From Nitzschia sp. DOCU1 (taxonomy: Eukaryota; Bacillariophyta; Bacillariophyceae; Bacillariales; Bacillariaceae), in contig OX595997.1 in the NCBI GenBank assembly GCA_951394045.1, forward strand, positions 1,426,001 through 1,490,000: DNA of 64,000 nucleotides, given 5' to 3'. This document shows, piece after piece, positions 10,487 through 19,410 of this stretch. A model generated the notes under the pieces. That model did no database searches. It saw nothing but the letters and a program-made list of their open reading frames with translations, and had not been told where the DNA came from. Each line of letters opens with the position of its first letter. The first letter of the stretch is position 1. The translations under genes and the position numbers were made by a program.

Positions 10487-12221
10487 CTATTCTATCACTG
10501 TCGTTCGAATAATCGTCAACTTTCGCGACGGATTTGCACTCTTTCTTGAAATCAATTTCGATACCTTAATGGCAGTCATGGATCTCACATCTTCGTCATC
10601 GACTGCCACCAATTTGTCTCCGACATGAATCTTATCTGCAATCACTGACGAATCCTTGACCGCATGTACGACTGGAGCTCCGTCGTCGGGCGTATCGATC
10701 ACAACACCCAGCTTACCCGGCGGCGCAAATATATTGAGAAGTTCTTCCTTGACATTGGCATTTGGATCCCGATACGCCGCTTCAAAAGAGTCACCATCCG
10801 AAAAACTACCGGCCCCACCCAGAGCCGCGCCTGTGGCGCTGGCAGTGGCAGGATCCAACACGGACTGCAGTGTTTGTGTGTGGGAGCCAAAGGTTCCACC
10901 CGCCGACGAGACGACGGACGTATCACCCCCACCCCCATAGGCTTTTGAATAATCATAATCAACCGTGGCAACACTGATATGGAAAGGGAAAACGTGCAAG
11001 TTAGTTTGAGGATGAGCCTTTCTGCATTGGCACTAGTTATCTTTCTTACCTTTGTTCCCCATAGTCCGCCAACGACTCATGGGAAGTCGGTGGTCCTCCC
11101 ATGGGAGGAGCCGCCAAAGTGCTAACTTCATCCCTATCACGCTTGACATTGACGCTGGGTGGCGGGTCGTTGGCTCCTTCATAGTCATTGTCCCCGCTAC
11201 GGAAGAAAAAGAACAATAGGATTGCAATCAAGGCCACACCACCACCAACAGCGATTCCGACAATGGCACCAGTACCTAGTCCACCCCCATCCTCAGCTGG
11301 TTTCGTGGATGCTGGATTTTGTGTCGGACGTGCCGTGGGACCTAGAGGAGCCGCCGATGGCTGTGGGGTCGCGTCTGTTACCACGCTAGAAGACGATGTT
11401 ACATCCACCAAGACGCCCTGACCCGTGCCTTTCAAAAGCTCCACATACGCGTTTCGTCCCACTTCAGTCTCAAAGGGTAATAGGGCCACTTGGGAAGGAC
11501 TGAAATTCTGGTCAACACTTCGATACTGCATCGTTTGCGAGTAAATCACACTCACGACGTCTTGCCCCTGCAATTGACGCAAACCCCTCGAGTTGGGCTG
11601 GGGGAGAACGACCCCAGTAATTTGCACTTCCGTCTCCAGACCGACAATCGGAGAATTCATGACACTGGCATAATATTGCTTTTGAAAATTAGCCGTCGCA
11701 TTTTGCCAAGCCGGCCAGTCGGTTTCAGGAAAAGTGGAAATCCCAAACAAAGAAATCGACAAGTCAGAGAGTGCCTCGTCTTGCAATGGATCCGTCGGAC
11801 TGGCGGTCGGAGCTTTACTAGGACTTTCGCTAGGCGACAAAGTGGGGAGATCCGTTGCATTGCTCGGTGGCACAGTAGGCGAAGCGGAGGGAAATGAGGT
11901 CGGAACACTAGTAGCATTCTCCGTGACGTTTGCAGTCGGAACGAACGTGGGTAACTTCGTCGTTTGAAGCATGGTAGGGGTAGCAGTAGGTGCCGTAGTG
12001 TTGCCGTCGAACAACGTGGGGGTCAGGGTCGGGATTGTGGTGCCATTGGCATCAGACGTCGGAGGTGACGAGGGGGCGGGCGAAAGGGTCTGATTCAAGT
12101 CCGAGGCGTTAAAGAAAGTCGGCGCCGCGGAAGGAAAGTCGGAAATAACCTGACCATCGATGACAGAAAACGTCAATAGACTGGAAAGCAGCAACCCTCG
12201 CCATGACTGAAGCATTGTCAT
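10487..12221 (-). CDS. PT-rich single-pass membrane protein with cytosolic PDZ-like domain (two exons)
   Basis: Two exons on the minus strand: 12221-11050 and 10973-10487, joined across a 76-bp intron (donor GTAAGA, acceptor ATATCAG) that joins the frames exactly; 552 residues. Order: signal peptide (WRGLLLSSLLTFSVIDGQ), an ectodomain with 6-7 PT/PS-rich units (PTFVPT, SPSESPSKAPTASPT), a ~130-residue globular part ending near GLRQLQ...YSQTMQYR, a second PT linker, a transmembrane helix (AIVGIAVGGGVALIAILLFFFF), then a cytosolic tail. The tail ends in ~85 residues with PDZ features: LGVVIDT as the carboxylate-binding loop, VHAVKDSSV, HVGDKLVAVDDEDVRSMT and a final SRKLTIIRT strand. PDZ domains bind C-terminal peptides; this one would act as the cytosolic anchor of a cell-surface protein. 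Function of the ectodomain is unknown. Confidence 0.82.
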
Positions 12222-12894
12222 TCTTAGATTTGTGAGGCAACCCGAACTGATTTAGAAAAAGCCGTGCAAGAAACAAAGAACCACTGAAGTGTTCTCAAAC
12301 TTGCTATGCAGTAGCTGACTTCGACTTGACAAGTGAAAGTCTCCAAATTCGTTCGTAGTTCAGCGTCGAGGCAAACACGTTCCGTTGTTTCCTTGGCCGC
12401 CGCAATTACTTTGCAAAACTAACAATGCACTTTTTCGTTTTGTCGGTGGGCGTGCGTTGTTTTGGCTGGCGGACCATGTCACACGAGTGAGTGTGGATGT
12501 GCCTTCGCCTTATTAGGGTATTCAGATATGAGGATTGAATAACACGGAGAATACTCTTGTGCTCCGTTGGCGCACTGGATGGCGCACCAAGCACATGGTA
12601 GAATCTTCTCTCGGAAGCAAAACCTCGGCGCACCGGCGGTTTTGAAATCTTTGGAGGAAGTCGAGCATTCACGGACACAGAATCCTTTTCGAGAACCCAT
12701 GACGGACAACAGGTCGCCGACCACTTCTCATTTTCCATCTCCGCGTTTGCTTTCGCTTTGCCTCTCTTTATCTTGGTTTCCTTCCTCGTCACTACTGTTC
12801 ACAAAGATGACCTTGCTACCTTTTGAGAAGGCAAAACAACAACCCCAGCGGCAGAACTATACAACGTACTTTGCACTTTTTGCTGTCTCGCACA
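12222..12894. promoter_or_regulatory. Divergent intergenic region
   Basis: Lies between the PDZ-tail membrane protein (minus) and the lipase gene (plus). A pyrimidine-rich tract leads up to the lipase start. No gene of its own is supported. Confidence 0.4.
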
Positions 12895-14537
12895 ATGTTT
12901 ACATCCTATCGGTGTAGTAATCTATGGGACTTGGGCATTCGCATTCTTCTGTGGTCTTTTGTATCTTTGCGAACGGTGACGGCGGATCTGGTTTTGAGCC
13001 AGCGGATCTTGTCCTTGGCGATTGCAAGTGCAGAACTTTCGAGCTTAGTCCAGTTAGCTGACCCAGTCCAAAAGGCAGAAAACCTGGGATTTCAAGTAGA
13101 AGAGTTTGGTGAGTTGTTGCCTTTGACCCCTTCGTCGGATCAGAGAACATCGTGTTGCCGAAAATGGATCGTCTCTCACACACCTTCTCCCCAGAATCAG
13201 GAAAGGCTATTGTAGCCAAAAAGGATGGCTACTGCTTCGCCAACTACCGCGGAAATAGTCTAACATGGACGGACTGGGATGCACAAGACTTTGGAAGAGA
13301 AAAGATTTGCTGGGAGGACTCGAGCGCCATTGGTTTCGGGCAGTATTGCTGCAGTACACGAATCGGCTTTGCTCGTGCCTTTAATTCTACGTCTCGTAGA
13401 GAGATTGAGAACGCCGTTCGAAGTTGCGCACAAGGCTGTAGCAATCCAGATGAGTGTGTTGTGTTTGCCGGGCACAGTGAAGGAGGGGCCATTGCTGCCA
13501 TTGCCGCTTTGGAAATGACTGATCTGAATCCCTATGTCATGACGTTTGGGCAACCCAGCACGATAGATGCCCCCTGTCCGATGCTGTCGGGAGAGCGCCT
13601 CTTTCGCTTTGTGAACACCAAGGTGTCGTTAGAGGATGGAATCACCTATGATCCAGTTCCCTTCATCCAAGGATTGGGCGCAGATAACTTTGGATACATG
13701 ATCTTCCTTGGGGAAGATTCCAGTCGAGTGGCTTCGGTCGGTTTGGGAGCGGGTGGGGCTGCTGACTTTCGTCCTAACGTGCCTTTTGGATTGCAGGCTC
13801 ATTCCATGGTCAAATCCCATGCCATCCCAGGTTATCTCGATCGTCTCCAAAGTCTCCACAACAGCAGTGCTGGGTTCCCGATCCCAGCGAATGGCTTTCT
13901 GGACGGTTCGATATGCAACGACGGTATAGAATGCCGTTCCGGGCAGTGCCTGTTGAACAAGGATCAGAAGAGCAATTTAACAACGTGCGTTCCAACGGAA
14001 TGTACCTTCAATGGCCATTGCAGAAGAACCGACACTTGTGTGGATGGGGTTTGCGTGCCCAAACGTCAATCCTGCATGGTTTGTGACAAAGATATGGATT
14101 GCGCCAGTGGAAGATGCCTCTCCAATCTTTGTGCCGGGGAGAGTGGTCTCTTGGACAACAATTGCAATTGCAAAGAAGACTCGGACTGTGCCACGCATCG
14201 TTGCCGTAGCGGCGTGTGCGAAGCCGGGCTTCCCGCTGGTGCCCGTTGCTTGTCCCCGGGGGATTGCAGTTCTGGCGTTTGCGCCAACGTTACCGATGTC
14301 AGGGATGTAGCCACCACAGTGCAACGTTGTGAAGTTCCTGGACAAGGTACTGGACTGGCTGCTGCAATTGACTTTGAAATGTCTCGTTCATTCCAGACTC
14401 GACCTCGAATGAGTTGGGGAGGTCTGCTGGTTGTAATGCTCTGTTGCATGATCATTACTTTCACGATTGTCAAGCGATTCTTGTACTTCCGAAGAAAGGA
14501 TTACACGTCCATTCCAGGCGTGCAAGATTACGTTTAA
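12895..14537 (+). CDS. Class-3 lipase fused to Cys-rich stalk and C-terminal transmembrane helix (two exons)
   Basis: Exons 12895-13108 and 13195-14537, joined over an 86-bp intron (GTGAGTTG...CTCCCCAG) that restores the frame; 518 residues. A hydrophobic N-terminus (ILLWSFVSLRTVTA) serves as signal peptide. The lipase_3 core follows: FAGHSEGGAIAA (catalytic Ser), YDPVPFI (the family's DPVP Asp) and SHAIPGYLDRL (catalytic His with typical spacing to YL). After it come ~130 residues with many Cys pairs in repeats like CxxDxDCxSGRC, resembling small disulphide modules of secreted proteins. A transmembrane helix (GLLVVMLCCMIITFTIV) and a short basic tail (KRFLYFRRK) end the protein. The catalytic domain is thus displayed on the outer face of the plasma membrane or an endomembrane lumen. 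Substrate (acylglycerol or galactolipid) cannot be read. Confidence 0.85.
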
Positions 14538-15257
14538 CGGCTGATTCTCGGAACTTTCACGCTTCCGGCGCAACAAAAATGGTTTTTGCGCCTCCTACTT
14601 TTGCTCAATTTAGACATCACAATGAATAAACTTAGATTTGCATTAGATCTGATACTCCTCAGTAGAGTTGGCTTCAAGACGTAGCTCAATAGAGGCTCTT
14701 CAGCAGCACCCTGAATGGTTTGCGGAGGGGGCAATACGCGCGTTCTTCTCCTCGTCATGATATCATAGGTGAGGATACATCGACCACTTCCAACGACAAA
14801 TGCAAGTCCTGGTGGTTCGTTCTCCGAAATAGGAAGGGACTATAGTCTGCGGCGGTAGCAAGAGGCTTCTAGCAGAAGATCTCAACTGCCGACGGATGGA
14901 GCAGCCTACGACCACTACGAACCCTTTTGTGAATTTGGTCGAAGCAATCGATTTTGATTGGACTCTCGCTCGGGCGCATCCCACACATGTTGTCTCGTTT
15001 CGTCGTTGCAGCAAAAACCTATCATATGCCGGCGACGACGAAGAAGAGTCCACCACATCTCGGTCACTCCCATCCGCTACTACGGCATTGCATATCATTT
15101 GCTGCTGCTGTATTGCGTGATACTAGCTGATAAATCTTCGGTTAGTGGCTTGGAGCTGACTGAGATTCGTGGATTTGCATATTTGCCCCTTGAGAAATTA
15201 CCTCGGGCCGAATTTTGGCAATCGTTTCTGTTTCAAAGTGGCATTGATTCTTCGACC
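14538..15257. promoter_or_regulatory. Intergenic region upstream of the HMG-box gene
   Basis: Contains a short plus-strand ATG frame (14896-15120, 74 codons) that looks like an upstream ORF or noise. The frame of the HMG-box gene is open back to about 14958 but without an ATG before 15258. No other structure was seen. Confidence 0.35.
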
Positions 15258-16769
15258 ATGGCGCCCACGAATTCCACCTCGACCACGAAACGAAAACCGA
15301 CGAAATCCAAGTGCTTGACGCGAAAGCAGGCAAATATTCTGGTGATTGAAAGTGAGATTGCCATTCAAGAAACCTTAGGCCAGCTTAACGAAGCTCGAGC
15401 CCTGGCAGCAAAAGCGGGGCTTAGCGTGGATTGTACGACTTTACCAAAGAGCATTATGGGTTCCACCCTCAACGATGCATCGTCTGCCAATTTGACTGAC
15501 CCATCGTCGGCGGCGATTGGCGTCGTCGACGCCACGATTCCCCATACAACTGGGGGACATTCCAACGTTGACCACAAAATTGTTCGGACTGGAAATGAGC
15601 TTGTAGACAGAATCACGGAATTGCGACGAAACTTGTGGAGACGCCACCGGCTGATGCAGCCTGAGATGAGACAAGACGGGCGATGGGACAAACCTAGATT
15701 GCCAGGAGAACGTCGTCGGCGCATCGTTCGAGAACGAGACTTGCCAGATGCTCCGCCAGAGCCACCAATGTCCGGCTTTGTTGCCTTTATGGGGCAAATG
15801 ACCGTCAAAATCCGACACGATCGCCCGAATGCACCACACGATCAGTCCAAAGTTATGCAGGAGATTTCCAAACTGTGGCGGGTTGGGCTGTCCGATGATG
15901 AACGTAGTTACTACAATCAGTTTGCCAATGAAGCGCGGGATGAATATGAACGTCTTGTCATTGAATATCGCGCTACAGGAAGCTATACTCCCAATCAAGA
16001 ATTTTACAAACTGCCTGGCGCCAATGTGTGGGTTCGCAAGCCTTCAAAACGAAATGGCTTGGAACAAGAAATTTGTGGCTATGACACTCACAGCTTCCCC
16101 AAGCGGCCACCCAGTATGGACGAGGCATACTCACAACGCGAACAGCGTAGCTTGTTTAAACGCAGGTTGCGTCTCAAGGGGTGGTATAATCCGGATGGAA
16201 CTTTGAAGGACGGTAGGGATTTTGAAGGGCTCTTTCGGGAACATCAAGAGAAAATGGCAAAGAAAGCGAGCGATGAAGCAGAGCAACGTGAACAGCGTAG
16301 CTTGTTTAAACGCAGGTTGCGTCGCAAGGGGTGGTATAATCCGGATGGAACCTTGAAGGATGGTAGGGATTTTGAAGAGCTCTTTCGGGAACATCAAGAG
16401 AAGATGGCGAAGAAAGCGAGCGATGAAGCGGATAAGGAACGAAGCAGCGACGATGAGAGGGACGTTGACGAAGCGGATAAGGAACGAAGCAGTGACGATG
16501 AGAAGGACGTAGATGATTCTGATATGGAACGAAGCAGCGATGATGAGCAGGACGTTGACGAAGAGGATATGGAACGAAGCAGTGACGATGAGAAGGACGT
16601 AGATGATTCTGATATGGAACGAAGCAGCGATGATGAGCAGGACGTTGACGAAGCGGATTTGGAACGAAGCAGCAATGATGAAAATGACGTAGATGAAGCG
16701 GATGAGGACCGAAGTAGCGATGATGAAAAGGACGTCGATAGCGAAAAGCACTCCATATCGTCAAACTAA
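15258..16769 (+). CDS. HMG-box protein (BAF57/SMARCE1-like box) with internal repeats
   Basis: 503 residues from an ATG in strong context (GACCATGGC). Residues ~20-55 look like a Leu/Glu-rich helix. A basic region near 120-160 precedes an HMG box at ~165-245 (PMSGFVAFMGQMT, then ISKLWRVGLSDDERSYY and YERLVIEYRA); the W and spacing are most like the box of SMARCE1/BAF57, a SWI/SNF subunit. Two nearly identical 50-residue repeats follow (RSLFKRRLRxKGWYNPDGT...), then seven 15-residue acidic repeats built on ERSSDDExDVD. The SSDDE units are good casein-kinase-2-type sites. A chromatin or DNA-bending role in the nucleus is likely by family; membership of a SWI/SNF complex is only inference. Confidence 0.83.
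   Translation: MAPTNSTSTTKRKPTKSKCLTRKQANILVIESEIAIQETLGQLNEARALAAKAGLSVDCTTLPKSIMGSTLNDASSANLTDPSSAAIGVVDATIPHTTGGHSNVDHKIVRTGNELVDRITELRRNLWRRHRLMQPEMRQDGRWDKPRLPGERRRRIVRERDLPDAPPEPPMSGFVAFMGQMTVKIRHDRPNAPHDQSKVMQEISKLWRVGLSDDERSYYNQFANEARDEYERLVIEYRATGSYTPNQEFYKLPGANVWVRKPSKRNGLEQEICGYDTHSFPKRPPSMDEAYSQREQRSLFKRRLRLKGWYNPDGTLKDGRDFEGLFREHQEKMAKKASDEAEQREQRSLFKRRLRRKGWYNPDGTLKDGRDFEELFREHQEKMAKKASDEADKERSSDDERDVDEADKERSSDDEKDVDDSDMERSSDDEQDVDEEDMERSSDDEKDVDDSDMERSSDDEQDVDEADLERSSNDENDVDEADEDRSSDDEKDVDSEKHSISSN
16134..16433 (+). repeat. Two-copy 150-bp tandem repeat inside the HMG-box gene
   Basis: Copies at 16134-16283 and 16284-16433 encode 50 residues each and differ at only a few bases; the changed codons include Leu/Arg and Gly/Glu. 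Confidence 0.9.
16431..16745 (+). repeat. Seven-copy 45-bp acidic coding repeat
   Basis: Each 45-bp unit encodes 15 residues around ERSSDDE-DVD. Units alternate (EQDVDE / EKDVDD), giving a higher-order 90-bp period that suggests unequal exchange of unit pairs. It begins where the 50-residue repeats end. Confidence 0.9.
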
Positions 16770-16880
16770 CAACGACTAACAAAGTAGTTTTCAATCATTT
16801 GTTATTTCATCACAATATGTAGAAAAATTCACTTGTTGGTCAATGGACGATGATCACCAACAAAAAATGCGCCATTTGGC

Positions 16881-17621
16881 TTAGGGGTCACCCGAAATAG
16901 AGAACCAAAATTTACGAGAGGTGTTTCTTGCCCCCAATGGCGGGACCGCCATGTGGATCCACAATTCGGCAATGGCCTCCAAGTTACGCGCATAGCGAAT
17001 GGGCCCCACATAGAATGGCTTGAATCCAACTCCTGCCACAACATCTTCAACAAGCTTTCGTGATGCCTCGTCAGGATCTCCAGCGATCATCATGTCCTTC
17101 CCGTAGGCATATCTCATGTGTTCTACGCCGACAGTGTTGAAACTCTTGTAAACCTTTGCACCCGGCAGGGCGGCCGCCAAGACTTCTCCGCCAGAAGTTC
17201 CCTTGTCCCAACGGACATTCAATCCTTCTTGAAATGGCCCTAAGGGATTGGTAGCATCAATAATCACCTTGCCAGTCATATCACCAAGGCTTTTGGCAAA
17301 GGCCTGAATTCCTTCGTCATCGGCAATACCCGGCGTCGCCAAGATGACGACATCTGACGACTGGAGAGCGTCGCCCATGGGTTCCACTGCCAAATCAGTC
17401 AATTTGGACTCTGCCAATTTGGTCATGGTCTTTTCCGGATCGCGGGCAGCAATAACAACTTTTTTGCCACTATCAGTCAATGCTTTTGCCAGCGTGGTGC
17501 CCACACTTCCGCCTCCGACTACAGCGATCTTGGTCATCATGCAAGTTGTGTCTGCCGTCGACGATGATGATGTTGAGAAAAGTGCCAATAGAGGATAGCC
17601 AAACAATTTGGCAAAATGCAT
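16881..17621 (-). CDS. F420-dependent-NADP-reductase-like oxidoreductase
   Basis: 246 residues from ATG 17621. A short hydrophobic leader (FAKLFGYPLLALFSTSSSS) precedes the Rossmann fold KIAVVGGGSVGTTLAKAL (GxGxxG-type NAD(P) site). Further family motifs are VVIAARDPEK, VVILATPGI, VIIDATNPL and VYKSFNTVG, typical of the 'NADP oxidoreductase, coenzyme F420-dependent' family that also occurs in organisms without F420. The Arg after the second strand (AARDP) favours NADPH. An upstream in-frame ATG (17801) would add 60 residues without a recognisable domain; the shorter form has a better secretory or organelle leader. Natural substrate unknown; F420 itself is unlikely in a diatom. Confidence 0.8.
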   Translation of the reverse strand: MHFAKLFGYPLLALFSTSSSSTADTTCMMTKIAVVGGGSVGTTLAKALTDSGKKVVIAARDPEKTMTKLAESKLTDLAVEPMGDALQSSDVVILATPGIADDEGIQAFAKSLGDMTGKVIIDATNPLGPFQEGLNVRWDKGTSGGEVLAAALPGAKVYKSFNTVGVEHMRYAYGKDMMIAGDPDEASRKLVEDVVAGVGFKPFYVGPIRYARNLEAIAELWIHMAVPPLGARNTSRKFWFSISGDP

Positions 17622-18069
17622 AGTAGTACTCAAAGTATACTTTATGAGGATGATTCGAAAGATATCTTGCGGTTTCGGAAATACCGGTAGACTGCTTCTG
17701 CGAAGATCTTCGACACGCTCGAAGCGTCGCGAACAAATTTGAACAACATCGATGATCGTAGTTCTTCCGCGAAGAGGATATCTTTGGATCGCATTCCTCA
17801 TTCAAGGTATGGGCTCATTTTTCCTTCTCGGCGGGAGTGAAGGGTGTCGTATACGACACAAAATATATAACCGATTCCGGTAGATTCCCACCCCCCAACT
17901 GGTATTGAGGCGGGTGACGCACCGACTGACATAAAGAACGCCCCTTTTCCATCACGACACACGCAACATTGACAACACCACCCATTCCTTTTCGCCTTCC
18001 GTAGTATCTTTTCGATACGGCCATGACAACACTCATGCCAAGAGTGCAGTGCAGTTCCTATCGGCAAGG
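17622..18069. promoter_or_regulatory. Divergent intergenic region
   Basis: Promoter space between the oxidoreductase (minus) and amidohydrolase (plus). If the longer oxidoreductase start at 17801 is used, this shrinks to about 270 bp. Confidence 0.4.
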
Positions 18070-19347
18070 ATGATGGACGCATCACAGTACACTTATAAGC
18101 ACGTAATCAACAACTGCCATGTCGTCGACGTAGAATCTGGCAATATCCAAGAACATCAATGCGTGGCAATCGGGTTGGACGGAACGATTGCCAAGATTCT
18201 ACCAGGGAATCATCCCGATGTCCCGTCGGTACTCGAGATGGCAGCCGAGCAGACGGATGCGACTGGCAATCATTATTTGATACCAGGACTGATTGACTGT
18301 CATGTCCATGTGACGGCATTTACGGGGAACTTTGCCGTCTTGGAACGAACGAGTCCTTCCTATGTGACAGCCCGCGCCATTGCAGAATTGCGAGCGACTT
18401 TACGGCGTGGCGTCACAACGATTCGAGATGCCGGCGGCGCCGATCATGGCTTGGCACGAGCCCTACAGGAAGGTGTCATTGAAGGTCCTCGACTCTTATT
18501 TTGCGGTAAGGCACTGAGTCAAACAGGGGGCCATGGGGATATGCGAGCGCCCGGGGATTTTGCCAAAGCCTTTGATTGCACCTGTGCTGGTCTAGGTAGG
18601 GTATGCGATGGAGACGCGGAAGTACGACGGGCAACACGAGATGAAATTCGAAAAGGATCGACACACATCAAAGTCATGGCGGGTGGTGGAGTGGCCAGCC
18701 CTACGGACCGAATTACATCGACACAGTTTTCCTTGATGGAACTGGTAGCCATTGTGGAAGAAGCCACTGCTGCCAACATTTCGGTCATGGCACATGCGTA
18801 CACGCCAAGAGCTATAATTAACTCCGTCAAGGCTGGTATTCGAAGTATCGAGCATGGAAATCTAATGGATCAGGAAGCGGCCGAATTCATGGCCAAGCAT
18901 GGCACCTATCTCGTTCCCACGTTGGCCACCTACGATGCCTTGGCAAAAGAAGGAGTCAAGAATGGTCTTGCCGAGGACATGATAGCTAAAGTACATGATA
19001 TATTGGAAGCTGGCAAGCAATCCATTGCTATTGCAAAAGCTGCTGGAGTTACCATATGCTATGGATCCGATCTTTTAGCAGACATGCGCCGACACCAACT
19101 AACCGGCCTTGGTTTGTTGGAACAGAGTGGAATGACACCGCTTCAAGTTCTACAATCGGCAACGATTCATGCTGCTACTTTAGTAGGACTCGACAAGGAA
19201 ATTGGGACGGTCAAAGAGGGCAAAGTCGCGGATTTGATTCTCTTGAAGGACAATCCAATCGAGAGCACCAAAGTCTTTGACAATCCTCATGATTCTTTTT
19301 TGGCGGTCTTTCGAGCAGGCAACTCTATCTCGGTACATGGGGACTGA
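18070..19347 (+). CDS. Metal-dependent amidohydrolase (imidazolonepropionase/Xaa-Pro dipeptidase-like)
   Basis: 425 residues from the first ATG of an ATGATG pair. All metal-site motifs of the amidohydrolase superfamily are present in order: IPGLIDCHVHV (HxH), HIKVMAGGG (bridging Lys), VMAHAYTP (His), IRSIEHGNL (His) and CYGSDLLADM (Asp). The composition resembles the Xaa-Pro dipeptidase/ochratoxinase-like branch, which hydrolyses amide bonds in peptides and xenobiotics. No signal peptide or membrane helix is seen, so it should be cytosolic with a binuclear metal centre. The C-terminal KEGKVADLILLKDNP is the usual beta-strand returning to the small composite domain. Substrate unknown. Convergent with the HECT-like gene, with only 63 bp between stop codons. 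Confidence 0.88.
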   Translation: MMDASQYTYKHVINNCHVVDVESGNIQEHQCVAIGLDGTIAKILPGNHPDVPSVLEMAAEQTDATGNHYLIPGLIDCHVHVTAFTGNFAVLERTSPSYVTARAIAELRATLRRGVTTIRDAGGADHGLARALQEGVIEGPRLLFCGKALSQTGGHGDMRAPGDFAKAFDCTCAGLGRVCDGDAEVRRATRDEIRKGSTHIKVMAGGGVASPTDRITSTQFSLMELVAIVEEATAANISVMAHAYTPRAIINSVKAGIRSIEHGNLMDQEAAEFMAKHGTYLVPTLATYDALAKEGVKNGLAEDMIAKVHDILEAGKQSIAIAKAAGVTICYGSDLLADMRRHQLTGLGLLEQSGMTPLQVLQSATIHAATLVGLDKEIGTVKEGKVADLILLKDNPIESTKVFDNPHDSFLAVFRAGNSISVHGD

Positions 19348-19410
19348 ACGATGCACATATACTAGACGAGAAGGGGATGCACGACCAAAAATGGTTACCA
19401 TGGTTAGTAG

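Noticed and set aside
16131..16751. Long minus-strand open frames opposite the acidic repeats of the HMG-box gene
   Set aside because: They are the reverse complement of a low-complexity coding repeat, translate to monotonous Ile/Ser/Phe or His/Arg repeats, and contain no domain.
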